From contig JAHILT010000030.1 in the NCBI GenBank assembly GCA_018896875.1, forward strand, positions 1 to 18,135: a stretch of DNA of 18,135 bases, in the 5' to 3' direction. How positions within the stretch are numbered: the first letter of the stretch is position 1; each line of letters opens with the position of its first letter. Of the stretch, positions 12,039 through 18,135 are shown in pieces. The notes beneath the pieces were generated by a model that was given only the letters and a program-made list of their open reading frames with translations, was not told the origin of the DNA and did not search any database. A program made the position numbers and the translations under genes. The stretch comes from Patescibacteria group bacterium (lineage in GTDB: Bacteria; Patescibacteriota; Minisyncoccia; UBA6257; 02-FULL-45-10c).

Positions 12039-12500
12039 ATGGCAACTGTAAAAAATTTTGAAGATTTAATTTGTTGGAAAAAAGCGAGAGAATTAACAAA
12101 AGAGATTTACAAAGCATTTAAAAATTGTCGTGATTTTGGTTTTAAAGACCAAATTCAACGCGCTAGTGTATCAGTAATCAGTAATATTGCGGAAGGATTC
12201 GAAAGGGGAACCCAACAAGAATTTTTAAATTATCTTTTCATTGCCAAAGGTTCAGCCGGCGAAGTTCGCGCACAATTATATGTGGCATTGGATATAGGAT
12301 ATTTAAATATTGAAACATTTAAATATTTAAATGGATTATCTAGCGAGTGTTCAAGATTAATTCAAAGTTTTTCTGAAAAAGTAAAAGCTGGGTCTTGTAG
12401 AGGGTCGCAATTTAAACATATTCAAAAATCAGATCCAACGAAGGATGTTATAAAAAAATACGCTCCAGAAGTTTATAAAAGATTTCATCCTAATGAATAA
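12039..12500 (+). CDS. Four-helix-bundle protein (S23 / 23S rRNA intervening-sequence family)
   Basis: The protein begins with the family start NFEDLICWKKARELTKEIYK (about 5-24). It continues with FKDQIQRASVSVISNIAEGFERGTQQEFLNYL (about 35-66) and AKGSAGEVRAQLYVALDIGYL (about 69-89), all diagnostic of the S23/IVP four-helix bundle. Relatives are encoded in 23S rRNA intervening sequences or stand alone, and the Avd protein of diversity-generating retroelements shares the fold. Here it stands alone, with no rRNA or reverse transcriptase in the window. At 153 residues it is about 30 longer than usual, with an added tail (GSCRGSQFKHIQ... to FHPNE). It ends nine bases before the GT4 gene, so the two are probably co-transcribed. 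Its molecular role is unknown. Confidence 0.9.
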   Translation: MATVKNFEDLICWKKARELTKEIYKAFKNCRDFGFKDQIQRASVSVISNIAEGFERGTQQEFLNYLFIAKGSAGEVRAQLYVALDIGYLNIETFKYLNGLSSECSRLIQSFSEKVKAGSCRGSQFKHIQKSDPTKDVIKKYAPEVYKRFHPNE

Positions 12501-12509
12501 AAAATATTT

Positions 12510-13586
12510 ATGAATATAGCTTTAGTTCACGATTATCTAAATCAATATGGAGGAGCAGAAAGAGTGCTTGAAACTCTTTGTGAAATATTTCCAGATGCTC
12601 CTATCTATACTTTGTTCTATGACGAAGAAGAAACCCTAGGAAAATTTAAAGGAAAAAAAATAATAACTAGTTTTCTTGATTATAAATTTGTAAGAAATAA
12701 TCATCGTTTATTTATCCCATTAATGCCATTAGCTATTTTTTTAATGAAAGTAGATAAAAAATTTAATATGGTTTTATCTGCTAGCGCTGGATTTGCTAAA
12801 GGAATTAGATATGAAAAAAATACAATACATATTTCTTATTGCTATACTCCCCTAAGATACGCTTGGGAATATTACAAATATTTCAATTGGAAACCTTTTT
12901 TAAAAACACTTTCTGCTCCCTTATTTTGGTATTTAAGAAAATGGGATAGATGGGCAGGACGTAAGCCTCAAAAATTAATAACCGTTTCAGAGCACATTGC
13001 TAAAAAAATTAAAGATTATTATGAAAGAAAAGCAGATGTAATATATCCTCCAGTAGATACAAGTAAATTTACTTTAAATGAAAAAATTAAAAAAGGCGAT
13101 TATTTTTTAGCTGTAGGAAGAATGATGCACTATAAAAAATTTGATTTGATAATAAAGGCTTTTAATAAATTAAACTTACCTCTTTTAATCGTTGGTATTG
13201 GACCAGAATTAAATAAGCTTAAAAATATTACAACATCTTCCAATATTAAATTTTTGTCATTTGTATCAAACGAACAGCTCAATTTTTTATATAATGGAGC
13301 TCAAGCTTTAATTTTCCCACAAATAGAAGATTTTGGTTTAGTTGCCGCTGAAGCACAAGCTTGTGGAACGCCAATTATAGCCTTGAATCGTGGTGGAGCT
13401 AGAGAAATAGTAAAAGATGGACAAACAGGTGTATTTTTTGACAATCAGTCAATTGATGATTTAATTATGGCGGTCAAAAAATTCCAGATTAAAAAATTTA
13501 ACAGAGAAAACATTAGAAAATCTGCTCTTAGATTTTCTAAAAATAGATTTAAGAAAGAGATTTTAAAGATACTAGCTAGGTATTAA
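12510..13586 (+). CDS. Glycosyltransferase, GT4 family (GT-B fold)
   Basis: The 358-residue protein starts with the GT4 N-terminal pattern MNIALVHDYLNQYGGAERV, where the GGAER loop contacts the acceptor side. A linker, FLAVGRMMHYKKFDLIIKAF, lies at about 200-219. The donor-binding EX7E motif is EDFGLVAAE at about 271-279, followed by ACGTPIIALNRGGAREIVKDG. It is cytoplasmic or membrane-peripheral and would add a hexose, possibly mannose, to a lipid-linked glycan; the sugar is inferred only loosely from similarity to WbaZ-type enzymes. It follows the four-helix-bundle gene by nine bases without a Shine-Dalgarno site. With the divergent sugar transferase it forms a small surface-glycan locus. 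Confidence 0.88.
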   Translation: MNIALVHDYLNQYGGAERVLETLCEIFPDAPIYTLFYDEEETLGKFKGKKIITSFLDYKFVRNNHRLFIPLMPLAIFLMKVDKKFNMVLSASAGFAKGIRYEKNTIHISYCYTPLRYAWEYYKYFNWKPFLKTLSAPLFWYLRKWDRWAGRKPQKLITVSEHIAKKIKDYYERKADVIYPPVDTSKFTLNEKIKKGDYFLAVGRMMHYKKFDLIIKAFNKLNLPLLIVGIGPELNKLKNITTSSNIKFLSFVSNEQLNFLYNGAQALIFPQIEDFGLVAAEAQACGTPIIALNRGGAREIVKDGQTGVFFDNQSIDDLIMAVKKFQIKKFNRENIRKSALRFSKNRFKKEILKILARY

Positions 13587-13621
13587 GGACTAGACAATAA
13601 AGAAATTAGGTAATTTAAATA

Positions 13622-13650
13622 TTGACAAATTACTAAAAGTGGTGTATTTT
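13622..13650 (+). promoter_or_regulatory. Promoter of the TrkA-C-like gene, with overlapping inverted repeat
   Basis: A consensus TTGACA (13622-13627) and TATTTT (13645-13650) are spaced by 17 bases. An imperfect inverted repeat, GTAATTT before and AAATTAC after, brackets the -35 box and could be an operator. This is one of the best promoter matches in the window. Confidence 0.65.
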
Positions 13651-13692
13651 ATAGTCTGTTATTTAAAATAAATAAATATGGAGAAATTGTTT

Positions 13693-13950
13693 ATGGCAGA
13701 AAAGAAAAAGACAGAAGAAACGGAATGGAGCATGCTCGTTAATGAAAATAGTGTGATTGTGGGAAAAAAAATAAAAAACATTGAAGATGAATATGGCGTC
13801 AAAATATCTGAACTAGATAATTTTAACGACCGTTTACTTTCCTTCTTTGCTAAAAAACCACCTCACAATAGAATTGTTAAAGAAAGCGACTCAATTGCTG
13901 TTGTAGGAGAATTTAAGAAATGTCGCAAATTTAGCAAGGTTGTTTGGTAA
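13693..13950 (+). CDS. Stand-alone TrkA-C (RCK_C)-like domain protein
   Basis: I chose the ATG at 13693 because GGAG at 13680-13683 is a good ribosome binding site nine bases before it; the upstream ATG at 13678 has none. The 85-residue protein has a charged lysine-rich start (MAEKKKTEETEW). A domain follows with NENSVIVGKKIKNIEDEYGV, an LSFF hydrophobic core, and IVKESDSIAVVGEFKKCRKF near the end. The order 'entry strand, GKKI helix, basic loop, D-S-I-x-V-x-G' matches the TrkA C-terminal domain, which binds ligands and regulates K+ channels and transporters. No channel or RCK_N partner is adjacent. The assignment is by pattern and moderately secure. Confidence 0.6.
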   Translation: MAEKKKTEETEWSMLVNENSVIVGKKIKNIEDEYGVKISELDNFNDRLLSFFAKKPPHNRIVKESDSIAVVGEFKKCRKFSKVVW

Positions 13951-13956
13951 AAAGAT

Positions 13957-13987
13957 ACCCTCTGATTTAGGTCAGAGGGTTTTTTTA
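13957..13987 (+). terminator. Rho-independent terminator after the TrkA-C-like gene
   Basis: The stem ACCCTCTGA / TCAGAGGGT (13957-13965 with 13972-13980) has a six-base loop and is followed by TTTTTT. A-rich sequence on the other side gives a weaker U-run on the minus strand, so it may also serve the converging secA. Confidence 0.9.
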
Positions 13988-13988
13988 T

Positions 13989-16310
13989 TTATACTCCACA
14001 ACACTTTTTATATTTTTTGCCAGAACCACATGGACAAGGTTCGTTTCTTCCTACTTTTTTAGTATGACTAACAACTGATGATTGACTATTATTAGTTTTA
14101 TTTGTTTTAAGTTGTATGGTCGGTTGTTGAGTTTTTAATTCTTCAAGTTTATCCTTATTGTCTTCTACCCATTTTTCAAAATCATTAATCATTTGTTTGT
14201 ATAAAATATGGCTTTCTCTACGATACTCAACGATTGGATCATGTTGTCCATAAGCTCTAATCCTAACTGATTCCCTTAAAGCTTCCATGGCCTCAAGATG
14301 ATTCATCCAAAATAAATCAAGTACTGATAAAATTTGATATATTGCTTTGTCTTCTAAAAGCTTTTGACGTTTTATATAAACAGCTGTTCTTTGTTTGTTT
14401 AGAACATTGTCATATTCTAATAAATTTTTTCTAGCATCAAGATTAAATCCTTCTACTTTTGCTTGCGCTTGAGAAACAGCTTTCGCCACTATTTTTGATT
14501 CAATAGGCATATCGTCTGGAATATTAAAACTTTCCATTAAATTTTTTATCTTATCCCCTCCAAACACGCGCAATAAATCATCCTCTAAAGATAAGAAAAA
14601 ATGAGACGAACCCGCATCTCCTTGTCTACCGCTTCTTCCTCTAAGTTGATAATCAATTCTTCTTGCATCATGCCTTTCTGTTCCTACCACATGCAATCCT
14701 CCCAAATCTTTTACCTTTTGATTATCTATTGAATTCATTGGATTACCGCCAAGAACAATATCAACTCCTCTCCCAGCCATATTAGTAGCAACTGTTACGG
14801 AGCCAACTTTTCCTGCTTGCGCTATTATTAAACCTTCTCGTTCATGGTTCTTAGCGTTTAATATTTCATGTCTTATTCCAGATTTAGTTAACAAAGTAGA
14901 AAGAAGTTCATTTTTTTCAATAGATATTGAACCAATTAGAACTGGTTGTCCCTTCTCTTGTTTTTCTTTAACGTCATCAATAATAGCATTGTATTTTGCT
15001 ATTTCTGTTTTATAAATTAAATCGGGCATATCCTTTCGGACTATTGGTTTGTTTGTTGGTATACTGACTACTTTTAATTTATAAACTTTTTCAAATTCTT
15101 CGGCAGAAGTCTGAGCTGTTCCAGTCATACCTCCTATTTTATCGTAAAGTTTAAAATAATTTTGAATAGTTATTTGAGCATATGTTCTTGATTCGTTTTG
15201 TGGACGAAGATTTTCTTTAGCCTCTAAAGCTTGATGTAGTCCACCAGAGTATCGTCTTCCAGGCATCAATCTTCCCGTAAATTGATCAACAATTATTACT
15301 TCCCCATTTTTAACAACATAGTCTTTATCTTTTTTAAATAAACCATAAGCTTTCAAACTTTCTTGTAAATAGTGAATAAGTCTTAAATTTTCAGGAGCAT
15401 ATAAATTATTTATTTTTAATTCTTTTTCAACTCTATTAATACCTTCTTCAGTAATATTAGTTGCCTTCAATTTTTCATCAATTGTATAATCTTCATCTTT
15501 TTTAAGGCTAGAAACAATTCTAGAAAAAAGTTTATAATAATCGCTAGATTCTTCATCCGGAGCTGAAATAATAAGAGGTGTTCTAGCTTCGTCTATTAAA
15601 ATACTGTCTACCTCATCTATAATCGCATAATTATGCCCTCTCTGAACTTGTCCTTCTTTTGAATAAGTCAAATTATCTCTCAAATAATCAAAACCAAATT
15701 CATGGTTTGTGCCATAAGTTATATCAGCTAAATAGGCTTCTTTCCTAGAAATTGGGCGTAAATATTCATTTTGTATCAAAAAAGCGCCAGTTGAATCCCT
15801 TTCTTTATCTATTAATTTTTCAGCATTTTCAGAAATATATTGAGGGTCATAAATTAAAGCGCCTTCGTGTACCAAGCAAGAAACAGAAAGTCCAAGCGCA
15901 TGATATATCTGCCCCATCCAAACAGCATCTCTTTTGCTTAAATATTCATTAACCGTAATCACATGAACGCCTTTTTTAGAAAGCGCGTTTAAATAAATTG
16001 GGGCTGTTGAAGCAAGTGTTTTACCCTCCCCTGTCGCCATTTCTATAATTTTTCCCTCATGAAGAGCTATTCCTCCAATTAATTGAACATCAAAATGTCG
16101 TTGCTCCAATGTTCTTTTAGCTGCCTCTCTTACTAAAGCAAATCCTTTGACTAATTCTTTTTCTGTGATTTCTATAGCAATAAGTTTTTTGCTTTCTTCC
16201 ACGAGCTGTTCGTCGCTTATAGAAGAAATTTCTTTTTCTAGATTATTTATAAACCCAACTATTGGCCTAAGTTTTTTTATAGGATCTAAAAAAGAAAAAA
16301 AATTTAACAT
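13989..16310 (-). CDS. secA: Preprotein translocase ATPase SecA, shortened scaffold/wing region
   Basis: SecA drives secretory proteins through SecYEG using ATP. The 773-residue protein has Walker A ATGEGKT (92-98), TYGTNHEFGFDYLRD (198-212), DEVD (232-235), RTPLIIS (243-249), GGMTGTA (393-399), NMAGRGVDI (510-518) and YQLRGRSGRQG (554-564). The C-terminal zinc motif is CPCGSGKKYKKCC (759-771), which binds SecB or ribosomes in other bacteria. Two differences stand out. About 35 residues are added before EAYLADITYGT (about 150-190). Between RTAVYIKRQKLLED and LDLFWMNHLEAM (654-664) only about ten residues remain where usual SecA has about 100, so most of the helical wing domain is gone. The frame is clean. 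The gene directly follows hpf (TAA touching ATG), so translation is coupled. Confidence 0.95.
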   Translation of the reverse strand: MLNFFSFLDPIKKLRPIVGFINNLEKEISSISDEQLVEESKKLIAIEITEKELVKGFALVREAAKRTLEQRHFDVQLIGGIALHEGKIIEMATGEGKTLASTAPIYLNALSKKGVHVITVNEYLSKRDAVWMGQIYHALGLSVSCLVHEGALIYDPQYISENAEKLIDKERDSTGAFLIQNEYLRPISRKEAYLADITYGTNHEFGFDYLRDNLTYSKEGQVQRGHNYAIIDEVDSILIDEARTPLIISAPDEESSDYYKLFSRIVSSLKKDEDYTIDEKLKATNITEEGINRVEKELKINNLYAPENLRLIHYLQESLKAYGLFKKDKDYVVKNGEVIIVDQFTGRLMPGRRYSGGLHQALEAKENLRPQNESRTYAQITIQNYFKLYDKIGGMTGTAQTSAEEFEKVYKLKVVSIPTNKPIVRKDMPDLIYKTEIAKYNAIIDDVKEKQEKGQPVLIGSISIEKNELLSTLLTKSGIRHEILNAKNHEREGLIIAQAGKVGSVTVATNMAGRGVDIVLGGNPMNSIDNQKVKDLGGLHVVGTERHDARRIDYQLRGRSGRQGDAGSSHFFLSLEDDLLRVFGGDKIKNLMESFNIPDDMPIESKIVAKAVSQAQAKVEGFNLDARKNLLEYDNVLNKQRTAVYIKRQKLLEDKAIYQILSVLDLFWMNHLEAMEALRESVRIRAYGQHDPIVEYRRESHILYKQMINDFEKWVEDNKDKLEELKTQQPTIQLKTNKTNNSQSSVVSHTKKVGRNEPCPCGSGKKYKKCCGV

Positions 16311-16622
16311 TTAGTTTTGTTCTTTGAGCTTGATAATAGATTCCTTGATAATATCTTTTGCCTTGTCTATGGCTTCATAAGCATCTAGGGCAGAATGTTC
16401 TGCTCTCAATGTCTTCCCATTTAATTTTATGTTTATTTCAGCGTAATAGACCTCGCCCTTACGATGATGATTTGTTGTTCTAGCTAATTCAAATTGAGCG
16501 TTAACGGCTCCAATTTTTTCCCATTTTTCAATAAATTTAGAAAGTGGAAGAATTTTATTTTCTATATATTCTTTAATAACTGGTGTTAAATCTAAGTTGG
16601 TAAATTTGATATCTAAATTCAT
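16311..16622 (-). CDS. hpf: Ribosome hibernation promoting factor, short form (HPF/RaiA)
   Basis: This 103-residue protein binds the 30S decoding region in resting cells and blocks tRNA and mRNA. It has the beta-alpha-beta-beta-beta-alpha pattern of the family: the start MNLDIKFTNLDLTPVIKEYI, a central HHRKGEVYYAEINIKLNGKTLRAE (about 52-75), and the closing helix with SALDAYEAIDKAKDIIKESI. It lacks the C-terminal dimerisation domain of long HPF, so it would match the short type. It is followed immediately by secA, as in many bacteria. A long hairpin-rich leader lies upstream. Confidence 0.92.
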   Translation of the reverse strand: MNLDIKFTNLDLTPVIKEYIENKILPLSKFIEKWEKIGAVNAQFELARTTNHHRKGEVYYAEINIKLNGKTLRAEHSALDAYEAIDKAKDIIKESIIKLKEQN

Positions 16623-16650
16623 ATGTTATTTTTTTATTTATTATTTAATA

Positions 16651-16735
16651 GGACTTAATAAGTCCCCTAAGGGGTTGTATATGGTGACCTCGGCCTATTT
16701 GTTATTTAGTGAGTGCTCTCTATACAACCCCTTAG
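16651..16735 (-). promoter_or_regulatory. Large hairpin in the hpf-secA leader
   Basis: CTAAGGGGTTGTATA (16667-16681) and its exact reverse complement (16721-16735) form a 15-bp stem around 39 bases. Next to it, nearer hpf, GGACTT-AAT-AAGTCC (16651-16665) forms a second perfect hairpin. CCCCTAAGGGG at 16664-16674 offers an alternative pairing between the two. The structure lies between a TATAAT box and the hpf start, so it would be in the 5' untranslated RNA. No known riboswitch class is recognised. It could alternatively be the ends of a small mobile repeat. Confidence 0.7.
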
Positions 16736-16762
16736 AAGACCTATATATTCTACTTAGTAAGT

Positions 16763-16768
16763 ATTATA
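16763..16768 (-). promoter_or_regulatory. Likely -10 box of the hpf-secA promoter
   Basis: TATAAT is perfect on the minus strand, but there is only a poor T-rich -35 region at 17 bases. A start near 16756 would give a leader of about 134 bases that contains both hairpins. Confidence 0.4.
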
Positions 16769-16790
16769 ACTTAAGACATTTAAATAAAAA

Positions 16791-16816
16791 AGGGCGAAAC
16801 AAATTCGTTTCGCCCT
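16791..16816 (-). terminator. Rho-independent terminator of the 48-residue gene
   Basis: The stem GGGCGAAAC / GTTTCGCCC (9 bp, 16792-16800 with 16807-16815) has a six-base loop. On the minus strand it is followed by TTTTTTATTT. It begins about 11 bases after the stop of the small gene. Confidence 0.9.
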
Positions 16817-16826
16817 ATATTTATTA

Positions 16827-16973
16827 TTATTTTGTCTTTGGGAAATCAAAATAACCAGTTAAGCGTACAAGATTATCGCAATATTCTTTTTCTATTTTTG
16901 CTTCTCTTGTTTCTTTTTTCTCCTTGTATATCCTAACAAGATTAACAATAATGTTTTTTATTTTTTTCTTCAT
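16827..16973 (-). CDS. Small protein of unknown function, 48 residues
   Basis: The short frame has a complete gene setting: a promoter (TTGACT-17-TATACA), an AGGAG ribosome binding site eight bases before the ATG (one of the few clear sites in the window), and a strong terminator just after the stop. The product is basic and mostly helical, starting MKKKIKNIIVNLVRIYKEKK, with a central charged helix (ETREAKIEKE) and a tail YCDNLVRLTGYFDFPKTK. There is no signal peptide or clear TM segment, though the first 15 residues are amphipathic. I do not recognise a family. It lies alone between gtrA and hpf. The setting makes it a real gene with fair confidence. Confidence 0.7.
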   Translation of the reverse strand: MKKKIKNIIVNLVRIYKEKKETREAKIEKEYCDNLVRLTGYFDFPKTK

Positions 16974-17027
16974 TTTTACGCTCCTGTTTTAAATTTTTAA
17001 AGATCCTAAAAGTAAAAGACTTTATAA

Positions 17028-17056
17028 TGTATACTATATTTTTATAAATAAGTCAA
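17028..17056 (-). promoter_or_regulatory. Promoter of the 48-residue gene
   Basis: On the minus strand TTGACT (17051-17056) and TATACA (17028-17033) are spaced by 17 bases, about 55 bases before the ATG and just after a terminator for the upstream operon. Five of six bases match in the -35 box and four in the -10. Confidence 0.6.
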
Positions 17057-17074
17057 ATTTCTTATATTGTAAAA

Positions 17075-17102
17075 CTTAAAACCCCCGAAAGGGGGTTTTA
17101 AG
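17075..17102 (-). terminator. Strong hairpin terminator after gtrA
   Basis: CTTAAAACCCCC (17075-17086) and GGGGGTTTTAAG (17091-17102) pair over 12 bp with a four-base loop. On the minus strand it is followed by TTTTACAA. It would end the tpiA-gtrA transcript and insulate the small gene promoter. Confidence 0.85.
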
Positions 17103-17168
17103 ACAAATAGACCTTGATACATAATCCTTTATGGATATTATCCGCAAGGGACTGCATTCACTATTTGT
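17103..17168 (-). other. Nested stem structure in the gtrA 3' region, possible small RNA
   Basis: Three nested pairings occur in order: ACAAATAG (17103-17110) with CTATTTGT (17161-17168), CCTTG (17112-17116) with CAAGG (17145-17149), and ATAATCC (17121-17127) with GGATATTAT (17133-17141, two-base bulge). The outer stem directly touches the terminator stem, so the RNA would be a folded 3' end. No Rfam class is recognised. Confidence 0.45.
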
Positions 17169-17200
17169 AATATAGCATAATTCTTTTTAAAAAGCAATAG

Positions 17201-17650
17201 CTATTTTTTAAATACAAAAAATTTAGCTCCACAAAAATTCCAAAATACAGTGAACGCAACAGCAGAGGCCGCGCCTATGTTCGCCCATAGCATTGGAGAA
17301 ATATCAATGGGAGCTCCTATTACGTTCACTACATACGAAGCCCAGCTAACATTTATTGTGCATCCGATTATATTAACAATGATAAATTTAAAAAATTCTC
17401 CATTTTTAGTTTCTTTTGATGATTTGAAAGTCCAATGCTTATTTAAAATATAACTATTAGTGACTGCCACTACAAAAGAAATTGATTTAAAGAACGAAAA
17501 AAAGATACCGCTGGTTTCACTGGTTAAATACATAAGTAAATTTAATATTCCGAAATCTATTGTTGCATTGATAGCGCCAACGGTTATAAATTTTGGAAAT
17601 TGCAAAATAGAAGGATATTTTTCTGCTAGTTTTTCTATATACTTAATCAT
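17201..17650 (-). CDS. GtrA family membrane protein
   Basis: I chose the ATG at 17650 (MIKYIEKLAEKYP). A GTG 33 bases upstream would only add residues inside tpiA. The 149-residue protein has four TM segments (about 18-40, 48-70, 84-108, 118-142). It carries the family marks FPKFITVGAINATIDFG, NSYILNKHWTFK and the C-terminal FWNFCGAKFFVFKK. GtrA proteins move or position polyprenyl-linked sugars across the membrane for cell-surface glycosylation, which fits the sugar transferase and GT4 genes elsewhere in the window. The start overlaps the end of tpiA by eight bases, so translation is coupled. Confidence 0.87.
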   Translation of the reverse strand: MIKYIEKLAEKYPSILQFPKFITVGAINATIDFGILNLLMYLTSETSGIFFSFFKSISFVVAVTNSYILNKHWTFKSSKETKNGEFFKFIIVNIIGCTINVSWASYVVNVIGAPIDISPMLWANIGAASAVAFTVFWNFCGAKFFVFKK

Positions 17651-18135
17651 TTTTAAAAAAAAGTTTAGGCTTAAGACCAGCACCTCCTATTAACGCACCA
17701 TTTATTTCTTCGTATTGGATAAAGTCTTTTATATTATTAGGCGTTATAGATCCTCCATACAATACAATAGAGTTTAAAATATAGAATTTAGAATTTAGAA
17801 TTTTCTTGATGTATTTTATTGTTTCTAATGCGTTTTCCGGTATTTCGGGCTTTCCACTGCCAATAGCCCATACAGGCTCGTACGCTATAATAATTTGACT
17901 AACAATGAACATATCATAATTTTTAATCAAAGAAAATCCCTTTTCAATTTGATTAGTAATTATTTCTTTTTGTTTTCCTTCGTTTTTTTCTATCTTAGTT
18001 TCCCCTACGCATAAAATTGGAATTAATCCATTATCTAATGACACTTTTATTTTTTGAGCTATTGTTTCATTAGTTTCTCCCATAGATCTTCTTTCAGAAT
18101 GCCCAATAATAACATATTTAACTTTTAGATTAACA
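17643..18135 (-). CDS. tpiA: Triosephosphate isomerase, C-terminal two thirds
   Basis: The frame runs open from the window edge. TIM interconverts dihydroxyacetone phosphate and glyceraldehyde 3-phosphate in glycolysis. Visible in order are YVIIGHSERR with the catalytic His just past the window edge, ILCVGET with the conserved Cys, AYEPVWAIGSGK with the catalytic Glu, and the phosphate-binding LYGGSITPNN and GALIGGAGL loops. The loop-6 WAIG is intact, so the enzyme should be active. The N-terminal third is outside the window. The region before LYGGS, normally a helix and linker, is short and contains the repeat-like ILNSKFYILNS. The gene overlaps gtrA by eight bases. Confidence 0.93.
   Translation of the reverse strand, partial: VNLKVKYVIIGHSERRSMGETNETIAQKIKVSLDNGLIPILCVGETKIEKNEGKQKEIITNQIEKGFSLIKNYDMFIVSQIIIAYEPVWAIGSGKPEIPENALETIKYIKKILNSKFYILNSIVLYGGSITPNNIKDFIQYEEINGALIGGAGLKPKLFFKND
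17773..17804. repeat. TTTAGAA micro-repeat in tpiA
   Basis: The units TAGAATTTAGAATTTAGAA code in frame for LNSKFYILNS just before the LYGGS strand of TIM. It is the AT-rich counterpart of the AATTGG repeat in lepA. It replaces rather than lengthens the usual linker. Confidence 0.6.

Noticed and set aside
12039..12500. Avd protein of a diversity-generating retroelement
   Set aside because: No reverse transcriptase or template repeat is seen in the window; the sequence fits the general S23-type bundle.
16597..16854. Plus-strand frame of 85 residues across the hpf upstream region
   Set aside because: It crosses the hairpins and the minus-strand terminator, and its content is low-complexity; the minus-strand 48-residue gene explains the region better.

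Overview
The window is AT-rich DNA from a bacterium with compact genes, few Shine-Dalgarno sites and many short in-frame repeats. The set of small proteins fits the Candidate Phyla Radiation (Patescibacteria, most like Parcubacteria). The markers are a DUF5674 protein with its usual partner, GxxExxY proteins, an S23-type four-helix-bundle protein, a small coiled-coil protein, and a pilin fused to GIGT-type fibre repeats. This placement is inferred from gene content. UGA looks like a normal stop, because a release factor 2 with an SPF motif is present and its own gene ends in UGA.

Layout. Positions 1-430 hold the 5' part of a membrane metal-hydrolase-like gene (minus) and tRNA-Gln. Positions 603-1640 encode an AI-2E-family permease (plus). 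From 7601 down to 1637 a long minus-strand run reads lepA, GxxExxY protein, DivIC/FtsB-like protein, a broken tRNA-Gly, tRNA-Gly, tRNA-Thr, prfB, ftsE, ftsX (translation plus division). Positions 7751-8456 hold the DUF5674 pair (plus). Positions 8502-11904 hold, on the minus strand, a small coiled-coil gene interrupted by TGA, a 765-residue pilin/fibre protein clearly richer in GC than its surroundings, and a phosphoglycosyl transferase. Positions 12039-13950 (plus) hold a four-helix-bundle protein, a GT4 glycosyltransferase and a TrkA-C-like domain. From 18135 down to 13989 (minus) come tpiA (partial), gtrA, an unreported 48-residue gene with its own promoter and terminator, hpf and secA. The hpf-secA and prfB-ftsE-ftsX groups are a familiar bacterial gene order, here split apart.

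The main finding is a family of 40-bp GC-rich repeat ends, each made of two CGCNGACTNACGCNGA-like halves. A pair of them in inverted orientation brackets a complete GxxExxY domain inserted in frame in the G domain of LepA. A 69-bp version without cargo sits further along lepA, and a single end lies in the pilin leader. At four of the six junctions examined, the repeat end directly abuts a perfect hairpin of 6-11 bp whose sequence differs at each site, as if a piece of host DNA had been copied back in inverted form. The free-standing GxxExxY gene next to lepA also lies between inverted, AT-rich repeat arms. This looks like an in-frame mobile cassette system related in content to 23S rRNA intervening sequences. 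Other oddities are an RF2 without domain 1 beside a 205-bp inverted-repeat element, a SecA lacking most of the helical wing region, a long hairpin leader before hpf-secA, and a tRNA-Gly that has lost its 3' third.
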